NCBI GenBank assembly: GCA_963835855.1
Contig: CAWIHA010000038.1
Span: 1 to 64,000, forward strand
Origin: CAWIHA01 sp963835855
GTDB lineage: Bacteria > Acidobacteriota > Terriglobia > Bryobacterales > Bryobacteraceae
Length of the DNA: 64,000 nucleotides
Reading direction: 5' to 3'
Shown: positions 27,330 to 36,167 of the stretch, one piece after another
How positions within the stretch are numbered: position 1 is the stretch's first letter
Layout of the letters: each line of letters starts with the position of its first letter
Made by a program: the position numbers and the translations under genes
Notes under the pieces: model-generated
The model's database searches: none
The model's input: the letters and a program-made list of their open reading frames with translations, nothing else
What the model was told of the DNA's origin: nothing

Positions 27330-28193
27330 CTATCGCTCTCCCCACTTCAGCTTCTGCCGCAGCACATCGAAGTAGAGAGACCTTGGCGGCCGGATCAACT
27401 GCAACACGGCCGGAGAACGGCTCACGACCACCCGATCGGCATTTCTGAGCGGTTCCCCGACTTGTCCATCGATCGTCAGGAAGGCTTCGCCATCCGCCGC
27501 GCGATTCATTACATTGATGGTGCTGGTATCGGGCACGATCACCGGCCGGTTCGTCAGCATGTGCGGGCAGATGGGCGTGAGGCAAAGCGCGCCGACGCGG
27601 GGAAAAATGATCGGGCCGCCGGCCGAGAGCGAGTAGGCGGTCGAACCGGTCGGGGTGCAGATGATCAAGCCATCCGCCTTATAAGCGCAGACGAAGTGCG
27701 CATCGACGTAGGCGTCGAGATCGATCATGCGCGCGAGCGACACCTTGTTCAGCACCACATCGTTGAGCGCATCGCGCCGGGCGATTTTTTCCTCGGCTCG
27801 TATCAGCTCGCAGCGCAGCATGCGCCGCCGCCCGATGCGATGCTCGCCGCGAAACGCTCGTTCCAGCTCCGGATAGATCTCGTCTGTCGTGATGGCAGTG
27901 AGGAACCCCAGCCCGCCGAGGTTGACGGGAAACAGCGGGATGTCCCGCCCACCCAGCGCACGCGCCGCCGCCAGCAGCGTGCCATCGCCGCCGAGCACGA
28001 TCATGAGATCGCACTGTTTGGCGAGCTGGTCGCGCGGCAACGCTTCGCACGTCCCCGAATAGGCAGCCGTCACATCGTCGCAGCACACGGCGATCCCCCG
28101 CTGCCGCAGCCACTCCACGAGAGCCGGCACGATCCGTGCGGCTGTCTCCGCGTTCGGTTTCGATATGATGCCGACGGTCTTAATGTCGCGCAT
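27330..28193 (-). CDS. nadK: NAD kinase
   Basis: 287 residues. Seen: TVGIISKPNAETAARIVPAL, the signature LGGDGTLLAAAR, VNLGGLGFLTAI, LNDVVLNKVSLARMIDLD and TPTGSTAYSLSAGGPI. It phosphorylates NAD to NADP in the cytoplasm. It overlaps tlyA by 14 bases and is the last gene of the operon xseB-ispA-tlyA-nadK, an order found in several bacterial groups. Confidence 0.95.
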   Translation of the reverse strand: MRDIKTVGIISKPNAETAARIVPALVEWLRQRGIAVCCDDVTAAYSGTCEALPRDQLAKQCDLMIVLGGDGTLLAAARALGGRDIPLFPVNLGGLGFLTAITTDEIYPELERAFRGEHRIGRRRMLRCELIRAEEKIARRDALNDVVLNKVSLARMIDLDAYVDAHFVCAYKADGLIICTPTGSTAYSLSAGGPIIFPRVGALCLTPICPHMLTNRPVIVPDTSTINVMNRAADGEAFLTIDGQVGEPLRNADRVVVSRSPAVLQLIRPPRSLYFDVLRQKLKWGER

Positions 28194-28950
28194 AGAGCAG
28201 GAATTCCCGGTTGCCCCCGGCGCCCAGGATCGGGCTTTCCATCAGGCTCGACTTGAACCCCAATCGCTTCACGGCTTCTTCCACACGCACGCAAGCCGCG
28301 GCCTGAAGCGCAGGGTCGCGCACGATGCCGCCCTTTCCCACCTGTCCACGGCCCGCTTCGAACTGCGGCTTGATCAGTATAACCATTTCGCCGTTCTCTT
28401 TTAAGACAGCCACGATCGCCGGCAAGATCAGCGTGACGGAGATGAAGCTAACGTCGGAGACGGACAGGTCGATCGGCTCGCCGATATCGTCCGTCTTCAA
28501 ATAGCGCGCGTTCAGGCCCTCGCACACGACCACCCGCGAGTCGTTGCGCAGCTTCCAATCCAACTGGCCCACGCCAACATCGACCGCGTAGACTCGCGCC
28601 GCACCGCGCTGGAGCAGAGCGTCGGTAAAACCGCCCGTGGAGGCGCCGACATCGAGACACACACAACCACTTACCGGAATCGCGAAGCGATCGAGCGCGG
28701 CCGCAAGCTTGAAGCCGCCCCGGCTCACGTAAGGTGGCGGCGCGGCGATCTCAAGCCGGCTCGTCACCGGAACTGCGTGGCCGGGCTTTCCGGCTTTCAA
28801 GCCATCAACCAGCACTTGACCCGCCAGTACCAGAGCCTGCGCCTTGCCGCGCGACTCGGCGAGGCCACGTTCCACAAGTAATTGATCGAGGCGCTGCTTC
28901 GCCAGTTGTGGGCTGCGGAAAATGGCTTGCGGATCGCCGGAGCGGTTCAT
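28180..28950 (-). CDS. tlyA: TlyA family rRNA 2'-O-methyltransferase
   Basis: 256 residues. N-terminal S4 RNA-binding domain (QRLDQLLVERGLAESRGKAQ, ...VLVDG), then PYVSRGGFKLAAALDRF and the FtsJ-like SAM domain CLDVGASTGGFTDALLQRGA, VSDVSFISVTLILPA and ILIKPQFEAGRGQVGKGGIV. TlyA methylates 2'-hydroxyls of 16S and 23S rRNA cytidines (capreomycin/viomycin sensitivity); it is often misnamed hemolysin. Start and stop overlap neighbouring genes by four and 14 bases. Confidence 0.93.
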   Translation of the reverse strand: MNRSGDPQAIFRSPQLAKQRLDQLLVERGLAESRGKAQALVLAGQVLVDGLKAGKPGHAVPVTSRLEIAAPPPYVSRGGFKLAAALDRFAIPVSGCVCLDVGASTGGFTDALLQRGAARVYAVDVGVGQLDWKLRNDSRVVVCEGLNARYLKTDDIGEPIDLSVSDVSFISVTLILPAIVAVLKENGEMVILIKPQFEAGRGQVGKGGIVRDPALQAAACVRVEEAVKRLGFKSSLMESPILGAGGNREFLLYARH

Positions 28951-29832
28951 TTCGTGCGCTGGACGATGAGATCGGCCAGCTCGCCGAGCCGCAGCGCGCG
29001 ATCGCCAAGCGGTTCCAGTGCGCGGTGCGCGCTGACGCGCTCCTGCTCGGCCATGCGGTGCGAAACCTCCACGCCGTAGACAGCCGGGAACGTGATCTTC
29101 CGCTGCTCGGCGTCCTTGCCCGCCGTTTTGCCGAGCACCTCCGAGGACTGCTCCACATCGAGAATGTCATCGACGATTTGGAACGCTAGCCCGATGTGTT
29201 GGCCGTAACAGGTGATGGCCTGAAGCTCCGCCTCGCTCGCGCCCGCGCAGATCGCCCCCATCCGCACGCTTGCGCGCAGGAGTGCTCCGGTCTTGGCGCG
29301 GTGTATCCGCTCGAGCAGCTCCGGCGTGGGCCGCTGCCGCTCCCCTTCCAGGTCGGCCACCTGCCCTCCGATCATGCCGCCGACCGTGCCCGCGGCGCTC
29401 GCAAGTTCCCGCACCAGGGAGACCCCGCAGCCGTCGAGCCTCGCCAGGGACATCCGCGAGCACCTGAAAGGCGAGCGTGAGCAGCGCGTCGCCGGCGAGA
29501 ATCGCCATCGCCTCGCCAAATTGTTTGTGACACGTCGGCCGGCCCCGGCGAAAGTCGTCGTTGTCAAGCGCCGGCAGATCGTCATGGATGAGTGAGTAGG
29601 TGTGGACGAGCTCGAGCGCGCAGGCAGCGCGTTCAACGCCCGGCGCGGCATCGGCAACGGCGCGCGCCACCGCCAGGCAGAGAATCGGGCGTACCCGTTT
29701 GCCGCCGGCGAACAGGCTGTAGCGCATCGCGCGATGAATGGTTTCGGGCGGCGTCGCCTCGGTAGGCACAAGACGATCCAGCTCCCGATCGACTACCTTC
29801 TGTTGTTCGGCCAGGTATTCGCGAAAGTTCAT
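28947..29832 (-). pseudogene. ispA: Polyprenyl (farnesyl/geranylgeranyl) diphosphate synthase, frameshift
   Basis: About 294 residues when joined. N-terminal part (29832 to about 29450): RYSLFAGGKRVRPILCLAVA, LVHTYSLIHDDLPALDNDDF (first Asp-rich motif) and HKQFGEAMAILAGDALLTLAFQ. C-terminal part: ASAAGTVGGMIGGQVADLEG, LLRASVRMGAICAG, GLAFQIVDDILDVE (second Asp-rich motif) and KITFPAVYG. They are out of frame because of an extra G in the GGG at 29447-29449 (plus strand); removing it gives ...VLADVLARLDGCGVSLVREL. It makes the prenyl diphosphate precursor for quinones and cell-wall lipids, so loss should be costly, which argues for a sequencing error. Overlaps xseB and tlyA by four bases each. 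Confidence 0.9.
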
Positions 29833-30077
29833 GCCTTGTCGGGACGGAATGGCTCGGCCTGGATCTTGCCGTTCTTGCGGATGAGCATCTCCACGCGGGT
29901 CTCCGCCTCTTCCAGTCGTTTACGGCAGGTGTTGCTGAGTTGGACGCCTCTTTCAAACAGATCGAGCGCGCGCTCGAGTGGCAGGTCGCCTCCCTCGAGC
30001 TCTTTGACCACCTTCTCGAGCTCTTCCAGGCAGGCTTCAAAACTTGGCCCGGTCTTTTCCGCTTCGGATTCAAGCAT
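29829..30077 (-). CDS. xseB: Exodeoxyribonuclease VII small subunit
   Basis: 82 residues, the usual XseB size: FEACLEELEKVVKELEGGDL, PLERALDLFERGVQLSNTCR and KRLEEAETRV. It forms the helical small subunit that caps exonuclease VII (XseA is not in the window). First gene of the operon; ATGA overlap with ispA. Confidence 0.95.
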   Translation of the reverse strand: MLESEAEKTGPSFEACLEELEKVVKELEGGDLPLERALDLFERGVQLSNTCRKRLEEAETRVEMLIRKNGKIQAEPFRPDKA

Positions 30078-30250
30078 CGCTTTATTTTAGAACGAGTTCA
30101 GGCTTGCGGAGCGTTGCGTTCGACGCTCACGTTCCGGGAAGACTGGCAAAACATCTGGCAGAGCGACCCAATAAAGATCCATGCAAGCCGTGCGAATGCC
30201 GGCGTGCTATCGTATTCTCTTACCACCAGCCACTAGGCACCACTTGTTGT

Positions 30251-32407
30251 ATGCCGGACTTGAACGCGCCCGAGAGCCAGGGCCCATCGAATCATATCCT
30301 TTCTAGCAATATCCTGTACTGCGTCGCGCTGCTGATGGAGGCAGTTGTCTTCCACCGGCACGTGTTGTTCTATCGTGGATTTCTATTCCCCTGGGACTTT
30401 CGCGGGGTTCATGTCCCGCTTGCAACGTTCGTCGCCGATTCCTTTCGGAGAGGAGAGCTGCCGCTTTGGGACCCTTACACGTACTGCGGCGTTCCGATCT
30501 TCGCCAATATTCAAACGGCCCTGTTCTATCCACCTGTCCTTGCTGCAACGCTTGCAGGCGCATGGCTGGGAGACGGCCTGATTCCGCGGCTGCTTGCAAT
30601 CGCGGTTGTCGCGCAAGTCGTGTTTGGCGGCATCTGTACGTTCGCACTGGTACGGCGGCTCGGCGCTCGGCCCGCGGCGGCTTGGATCGCAGCCACCGTA
30701 TACGAACTCGGTTGCTTCTTTGCATCGCAGGCCGAGCACATGGGAGCAATGCACGGCGCATCCTGGCTGCCACTCATTTGGCTATGTGTCGTCGAACTAC
30801 GCTCGGGGCTGAAATGCGTCTGGCTCGCAGTGCTCTCTTTCGCGCTCTCGATGACTATTTTTGCCGGCCTGCCGCAAGTTGCCGTTGCGGCTTTCGGGTC
30901 GGCCTTGGCTCTCAGTGTGATTATGGCTGCCTTTCGTCTTTGCCATTGGAAACTTCCCGTTCATGTTCTGTTTGCTTGGGCATGGGCTCTGCTGCTCGCG
31001 GCGATACAATTCATCCCCACCACTGAGCTCACCCTCCGCAGCGTGGCTCAGTATCGCGCGGAGTGGCTAAAAAGCGGAGGCGGCATTCATCCCGGAGCTT
31101 TACTCTCACTCATCATTCCTAACTACTGGTCTGTGTTCGATCTGTCGAAATTCCACGGCCCAACCGACCTAACGTTCTTATACCTGTACTCGAGCATTCT
31201 GGGTCTTGCCTTGGCCGTTGCCGCGGTGTTGTGGAAACCCGGCTCGTGGATTCGCGTTTTCTCCGTCCTCACTGCAGCGGCCACAATCGCAATGCTGGGC
31301 GATCAGACTCCAGTCGGACGCACAGTCCTGATGGCGGTGCCCGTGAATATCCGGATCGGCATTCATCCCGAGTTCATTTATTGCGCCTTCTCCCTCGGAC
31401 TGGCTGTGTTGGCCGGATTGGGCGCAAATCGCTTTTTGCGGAGCGCGCGTGTCCAAGTCGTTGCCGGCATTTTGATCGCGTGTGATCTCCTGCTGGTGAG
31501 CTCGGGAAGACCAATGAATACCTCATCGGTAATGGTTGAGCCCGGCATTACTCACGATTCCGTGGATGGCAATTCCGAGGTTGTGACGCGCCTCCGCACC
31601 TTGACCGGCGCTACCGTTCCGCCGTCCCGTTTCGACATGCGTCCCGATATTTCCTTCGCTTGGTCGAGCACGGCTGCTCTGATCGGGATTCCGACCGCGA
31701 ACGGCTGTGACCCTCTCGCTCCCGAGCGTGTGATTCAGGTCCGGCTTTCATTTGCTTCGGGATGGCGCTGGGGCACCTGTTTCCAGGTCGAGAATCCGTC
31801 ATCGCCTGTGCTAAGCCTGGTTAACGATCGCTGGCTTCTGTCTCGAGCAACTATCGCCAATCCCGATCTTAAGCTGGCCGCTGAAGCAGGCGGATATAAG
31901 ATTTACGAACGCGTGCACACGCTGCCGCGTTTCTTCCTCCTGAACCGCGCAAAGCGCGTCAACGGGCTATTGGAAGCAGCGAACATGTTGCACAGGCCGG
32001 ACTTTAACCCATCAGCGTTCGCCATCCTCGAGGCGCCCGGAGAACAGTTCGAGCCGTTGCCGCCGAGTTCCGCCGGACGGATAGATGTGATCTCCTACGC
32101 TCCATCGGTGGTTACCCTGGATGCACACTCCTCAACCCCCTCGTTCCTGGTTGCTGCTGACGCCTATTATCCCGGTTGGGAAGCGAAAATCGACGGTCAG
32201 CCAGCGCGTTTGTACATCACCGACGTTGCCTTCCGAGGCATCCGCGTTCCTGCGGGCGACCACAGAATCGAAATGCGCTTCATCCCCTCCATACTCTATC
32301 GTTCAGCAGCCGTCAGTGGGGCTGCCCTGCTCTTGGTCCTCATTGTCATTCTTATGACTCTGCGCTCAGGTGCGGGCACAAGTCAGCGCTTGAAATCGCA
32401 GCCATAG
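30251..32407 (+). CDS. YfhO-like polytopic membrane protein
   Basis: 718 residues from ATG 30251 (the frame is open from 30044 but runs over the start of xseB). Many membrane segments, then a periplasmic domain and a final helix (AAVSGAALLLVLIVILM). Near the N-terminus it has FPWDFRGVHVPL and LWDPYTYCGVPIFANIQTAL; near the C-terminus YYPGWEAKIDGQPARLYITD and FRGIRVPAGDHRIEMRFIP, the YfhO/GT-C pattern. These are lipid-linked sugar glycosyltransferases of the GT-C fold, used for teichoic acid or surface glycan decoration in other bacteria. Donor and acceptor here are unknown. Confidence 0.75.
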   Translation: MPDLNAPESQGPSNHILSSNILYCVALLMEAVVFHRHVLFYRGFLFPWDFRGVHVPLATFVADSFRRGELPLWDPYTYCGVPIFANIQTALFYPPVLAATLAGAWLGDGLIPRLLAIAVVAQVVFGGICTFALVRRLGARPAAAWIAATVYELGCFFASQAEHMGAMHGASWLPLIWLCVVELRSGLKCVWLAVLSFALSMTIFAGLPQVAVAAFGSALALSVIMAAFRLCHWKLPVHVLFAWAWALLLAAIQFIPTTELTLRSVAQYRAEWLKSGGGIHPGALLSLIIPNYWSVFDLSKFHGPTDLTFLYLYSSILGLALAVAAVLWKPGSWIRVFSVLTAAATIAMLGDQTPVGRTVLMAVPVNIRIGIHPEFIYCAFSLGLAVLAGLGANRFLRSARVQVVAGILIACDLLLVSSGRPMNTSSVMVEPGITHDSVDGNSEVVTRLRTLTGATVPPSRFDMRPDISFAWSSTAALIGIPTANGCDPLAPERVIQVRLSFASGWRWGTCFQVENPSSPVLSLVNDRWLLSRATIANPDLKLAAEAGGYKIYERVHTLPRFFLLNRAKRVNGLLEAANMLHRPDFNPSAFAILEAPGEQFEPLPPSSAGRIDVISYAPSVVTLDAHSSTPSFLVAADAYYPGWEAKIDGQPARLYITDVAFRGIRVPAGDHRIEMRFIPSILYRSAAVSGAALLLVLIVILMTLRSGAGTSQRLKSQP

Positions 32408-32439
32408 CCGGTTGGTATCCAACTTTGGCTCGTAGCAAC

Positions 32440-32725
32440 AGAAGAGCTAAAAATCCGAATGCGCCGCCGATGCCACGGTCCAGAACAACACCGCCAGCAC
32501 CATGCCTCAACGCAGGCCCAACCGGTTCAACCAGTGTTCCTAAAGCGGGTTGGCTACGTGTAAGCGATTGAAAACACAGAATTAATATAGCCGTGCCGCC
32601 CTCTTAAGACGGGTCTCCCGGAGGATCGTGGGGGCGGGCAATGCCAGCGTATTGCGGTCGTTGTAGCTGATCAGAGATACCAACAGCATCACGCTCGATG
32701 GCAGGCAAAGGGAAACACGCCTCAT
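32440..32725 (-). pseudogene. Decayed MFS transporter remnant
   Basis: ATG 32725, with GGAGGAG nine bases upstream, opens a frame with LVSLISYNDRNTLALPAPTI LRET in sequence, which is the first helix and loop of an MFS permease of the GudP/ExuT type. It stops after 47 codons at 32582. Farther on, in another frame at about 32503-32460, MVLAVLFWTVASAAH matches helix 3 of the same family. Several indels separate the parts and the rest is gone. This is a dead gene rather than a sequencing error. Confidence 0.5.
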
Positions 32726-33086
32726 GCGAATGAGCTCCTCCTTAGGTACCAGCCAGGTACTCATAGCCCGGTGTCGATCATAAACTGGTCCGGAGCGCCT
32801 GGTCCAATCGTTACCACTGCTACCCCACGGAGGAATGAGTTGGAACGCATCGCAACTGAAAAACCAGCGTTTTTTGCCCCCTCTTGAGGGAAAATGCCGG
32901 CGCCATTTGTGAGTGGGCTAGGGGTACTATTCTTTTTGAGAGCGGGGAGGCCGCGTCCCGGCGTTCAAAAAACGGTACTTTATTAGTACTGGAATTCCTA
33001 TAGAATCCGGCTACCATCGTCTCCGGAGCTGCCAAGACCCCTAAGATCCCAACGCTTGACGGCCCCAGTGAAGCTGAGGATAACAT
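32726..33086. other. Intergenic region without clear genes
   Basis: About 360 bases between the MFS remnant and the exported protein. It is less GC-rich than the surroundings and contains no open frame with recognisable features. GAGGA at 33076-33080 is the ribosome site of the next gene. Together with the MFS remnant this makes a 680-base stretch that looks like degenerated former coding sequence. Confidence 0.5.
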
Positions 33087-33914
33087 TTGGCACATTCGCC
33101 CAACGGAAAATGGTACCCTGCGATGACACCAGTAACCTCCCCCGTATTCCAGACTGGCCACGGCAATAGAAATCGTGCGATATGGCTATCAATCGCCGTC
33201 ATTGTAATGCTATTGCTCGGCGGCAGTGTGTTCCTAAACCATTTATTTGGGCAGTCTCAGAGTCAAGACTCGCCTCTGCTCCTAAAGGTACAGCCTGTCA
33301 ACGATAGGTTGCTCCTGAGCTGGGATCGGGACGCCAGCCTCGTTTTGACCGCGGACCGCGCCACTTTGACCATTGCCGATGGAGAGCGCAAAGAAGACGT
33401 GGACCTCGACCTGAACTATTTTCGCTGCGGCAAGATCATGTACCTGCCGATCAGCAACGATATCAGCTTCCGATTGCAGGTTTCGAACCGAAAGGAAGGC
33501 AGGACCGCAGTTGGATCGGTCCGTTTCCTGAATTTCCGGTCGCTGTCGGCAGAACAGGATCTTGAAGCGTATCCCAGCCTTGAGCTGGCCCAGCCAACCG
33601 AGTCGGAACAGCTTGCCTTGGATTCAACGTCCCAAGACGCGTCGCGGACTGCTTCGTCCTTCACCGTCGAAGCTTCCCCAATGGACGTCACGACCGGTGC
33701 CAATCCACCCTCGCTTGGCCCAGCCACAGCCCCAGATCGGAGCGCGGATTCAGGCCAAGCCATCGCGCCGGTCCTTTCAACGCCAGCGCGCGAGACCACG
33801 CTGTTGAAGGGACAGGCGGCTAACACCGCCATTTTCAAACCCGTGGCGCTGGCCAGGGTCGCCGGACCGGCCGCGCCCGAGACAGATCACCAGGCTTTGA
33901 AATCGGCACCGTAG
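33087..33914 (+). CDS. Hypothetical single-pass membrane protein
   Basis: 275 residues from TTG 33087, six bases after GAGGA; ATG 33123 is an alternative start with no ribosome site. One membrane segment (IWLSIAVIVMLLLGGSVFL) near residue 35, then a periplasmic beta-type domain PLLLKVQPVNDRLLLSWDRD and YFRCGKIMYLPISNDISFRL, and a Ser/Thr/Pro/Ala-rich tail of about 100 residues. The beta domain resembles one I associate with acidobacterial exported proteins; no function is known. A MITE-like element starts two bases after its stop. Confidence 0.6.
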   Translation: MAHSPNGKWYPAMTPVTSPVFQTGHGNRNRAIWLSIAVIVMLLLGGSVFLNHLFGQSQSQDSPLLLKVQPVNDRLLLSWDRDASLVLTADRATLTIADGERKEDVDLDLNYFRCGKIMYLPISNDISFRLQVSNRKEGRTAVGSVRFLNFRSLSAEQDLEAYPSLELAQPTESEQLALDSTSQDASRTASSFTVEASPMDVTTGANPPSLGPATAPDRSADSGQAIAPVLSTPARETTLLKGQAANTAIFKPVALARVAGPAAPETDHQALKSAP

Positions 33915-33916
33915 GG

Positions 33917-34045
33917 AGGTGCTGAAAAAACTCTGTTCAGGCCGTTTCTCCGCACGGCAGCACAGGCTGAACCCGCGTGCCACGCCAAGTGCATCGAAAC
34001 TCCCGTGACACAGATGTTCGGGTCGTGCCGAGTTTTTCAGCACCT
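33917..34045. mobile_element. 129-bp MITE-like element with 16-17-bp terminal inverted repeats
   Basis: The left end AGGTGCTGAAAAAACTC (33917-33933) and right end GAGTTTTTCAGCACCT (34030-34045) are inverted copies differing by one A. The 96-base interior has no transposase. Size, ends and lack of coding capacity fit a miniature inverted-repeat transposable element or a strongly deleted insertion sequence. Target-site duplications are not clear (GGG and TCCG flank the ends). Its position two bases after a stop codon could also let it act as a hairpin terminator. Confidence 0.6.
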
Positions 34046-34156
34046 TCCGTCAACTGCCTCGCGCGCGGGTCATCGCAGAATGGGGCACAGAGAAAGCCGG
34101 AGCGCCTGGGCCGCGTCCGGCTTTCGTCCTTCCTTGCGGCCACGAGCCAGCCGCAG

Positions 34157-35200
34157 TTACTCGTAGATACGCACGCCTTCGACCACACGATTAATAACGC
34201 CGCCCGGGCTGGGATTATCCGGATCAAAGCCGAGGTGCAGGCTCGCATGGTAGGCGACGAGTTGCGGAAAGACGATCTCGGCGGGCGTGCGCAGAGAGTC
34301 GGGCAGTGTGGATGCACCCGTTGTAATCACTTCATCGAAGAGCCTTCCCTCCCCTCCGGGCACCCCAATGGCAATCAGACGGCCGAGTTTCTTGGCGCGC
34401 AGCTCGCGCACCAGATCCAGTTCGTAGCGGCGCCGGAGCGGATCGGAAGAAATAAAGCAGAGCATCCATGTTTCGGCCTCGACAAAGCTCATTGGGCCGT
34501 GCCGCAACCCCAGGTATGTCTCCGCGATAGGAGCCACGTGCCCGGCGGTCAGCTCCACGAGTTTGAGACAGGCCTCGCGGGCCGCGCCGAATAGCGGCGC
34601 CGAAGCAAGCGCCACGGCGCGCGCCGGAGGGCTCTGCGCCAGCGCGCGAGCTTTCGTCTCAAGCCGGTCGAACCCAGTTTCCCAATCCGCGCAGAGGATT
34701 GGCAGCGCTGATTCGACCTCGGCGGGCCGGGCCAGCGTGAGGCCGGCCAGCACGAGATTCGAAAACGAGCTGGTCATCGCCAGAGCCCGGTCATTCGTGC
34801 GCGGATCGAGCACGATCGCTTCCACGCCGGGCCAGCGGGCGAGTTTGCCATCCGCATTGCAGGTCAAGGCGATGTGTTGCAGATCCGGCAGGACTCGTTG
34901 CGCTCTTTCAATCACTGCAATACTTTCCGGACTATTGCCCGAGCGGGAGATTGAAACCAGCGTGCCGACCGGCTGCAAATATCCGCGCACGTCGAGGAGA
35001 AGCTCCGTGGAAGGCACCGCCCGGGCACCGGGCCAGGCAGATTCGATGGCCGTCCCCGCATAGGCCGAGCTTCCAGCGCCGCTAAGCACCGGAGCGCTCA
35101 CGGGGCGGATGCCGGATTGGAGCACCCGGCGCGCCGTATCGGGCCATGTGTCGGGCTGCTGCAGGATTTCAGCATGAGTAATACGTCCGCGATTTGGCAT
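34157..35200 (-). CDS. agaS: SIS-domain sugar isomerase/deaminase, AgaS type
   Basis: 347 residues with two SIS domains. First: VLSGAGSSAYAGTAIESAW and VSISRSGNSPESIAVIE (phosphosugar Ser loop). Second: ALASAPLFGAAREACLKLVELTAG and AETYLGLRHGPMSFVEAET. This resembles AgaS, which converts galactosamine-6-phosphate to tagatose-6-phosphate, and the isomerase half of GlmS. It would connect galactosamine use to the LacD-type aldolase at 23575. No kinase is adjacent; substrate is inferred. Confidence 0.82.
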   Translation of the reverse strand: MPNRGRITHAEILQQPDTWPDTARRVLQSGIRPVSAPVLSGAGSSAYAGTAIESAWPGARAVPSTELLLDVRGYLQPVGTLVSISRSGNSPESIAVIERAQRVLPDLQHIALTCNADGKLARWPGVEAIVLDPRTNDRALAMTSSFSNLVLAGLTLARPAEVESALPILCADWETGFDRLETKARALAQSPPARAVALASAPLFGAAREACLKLVELTAGHVAPIAETYLGLRHGPMSFVEAETWMLCFISSDPLRRRYELDLVRELRAKKLGRLIAIGVPGGEGRLFDEVITTGASTLPDSLRTPAEIVFPQLVAYHASLHLGFDPDNPSPGGVINRVVEGVRIYE

Positions 35201-35287
35201 AAGAATTCAGTGTATGCCGTCACGGGCCGGGGAATCATCGCGGCCTCTGCACACAGCCCGCCGCTGAGCATATAGTAGAAAGTCTGA

Positions 35288-36142
35288 ATGCCAGACTCTG
35301 CGATTCTTTTGATCCATTGCCCCGACCGAAAAGGGATCGTCGCCGGAATCGCCAACTTCCTGTACACGCACGGCGCGAACATCCTCCACGCCGATCAGCA
35401 CCAGGACAATGAGTTGGGGCTGTTTTTCATGCGTGTCGAGTGGGACCTCACGGATTTCGCTCTCGACGATGCCGGGTTCCGGAAGGCGTTCCAGCCTGTG
35501 GCCGAAAGCTTTCAAATGCAATGGCGCTTCGAATACTCGGCGGTCCGTCCCGCCATGGCCATTTTCGTTTCGCAATACCAGCATTGCCTGCTCGACCTGT
35601 TATACCGGCACCGGATCGGAGAATTGCGCTGCCGCATCCCGGTCATCATCGGCAACCACCCAGAGGCCCGAGAGCTGGCCGCCTTTTATAGCATTCCGTT
35701 CCATCACGTGCCAGTGGAGGCGGGGCGCAGGGCGGAGGCTGAAGCCGTCCAGTTGGCGCTCGTCGAGCAGCACGGCGTCGAACTGATCGTGCTGGCGCGT
35801 TACATGCAGGTACTCTCGCCGGAATTCGTGGGCCGGTATCCGCAAGGCATTATCAACGTACACCATTCATTTCTTCCGGCATTCAGCGGCGCGCGCCCGT
35901 ATCAGGCGGCATACCAGAGGGGCGTCAAGCTGATCGGGGCGACCAGCCATTACGTGACCGAGGTTCTCGACGACGGCCCCATCATCGAGCAGGATGTGGT
36001 CCGCGTATCGCACCGCGATCAACTCCGGGACCTGATCCAGAAGGGGCGCGATCTGGAGCGCATGGTGCTATCCCGCGCCGTCCGCTGGCACCTCGAGCAT
36101 CGGATCCTGCACTACTCTGGAAAGACGGTCGTCTTCGATTGA
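35288..36142 (+). CDS. purU: Formyltetrahydrofolate deformylase
   Basis: 284 residues. N-terminal ACT domain (AILLIHCPDRKGIVAGIANF, LHADQHQDNELGLFFMRVEW) and C-terminal formyltransferase-like domain with IGNHPEARELAAFYSIPFHH, VLARYMQVLSPEFVGRYPQG, INVHHSFLPAFSGARPY and GATSHYVTEVLDDGPIIEQD (catalytic Asp). It hydrolyses 10-formyl-THF to formate and THF, balancing one-carbon pools and supplying formate for PurT. Length equals E. coli PurU. Confidence 0.95.
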   Translation: MPDSAILLIHCPDRKGIVAGIANFLYTHGANILHADQHQDNELGLFFMRVEWDLTDFALDDAGFRKAFQPVAESFQMQWRFEYSAVRPAMAIFVSQYQHCLLDLLYRHRIGELRCRIPVIIGNHPEARELAAFYSIPFHHVPVEAGRRAEAEAVQLALVEQHGVELIVLARYMQVLSPEFVGRYPQGIINVHHSFLPAFSGARPYQAAYQRGVKLIGATSHYVTEVLDDGPIIEQDVVRVSHRDQLRDLIQKGRDLERMVLSRAVRWHLEHRILHYSGKTVVFD

Positions 36143-36167
36143 AGAAGCGTCTGGGGCCGTAAGCTGA

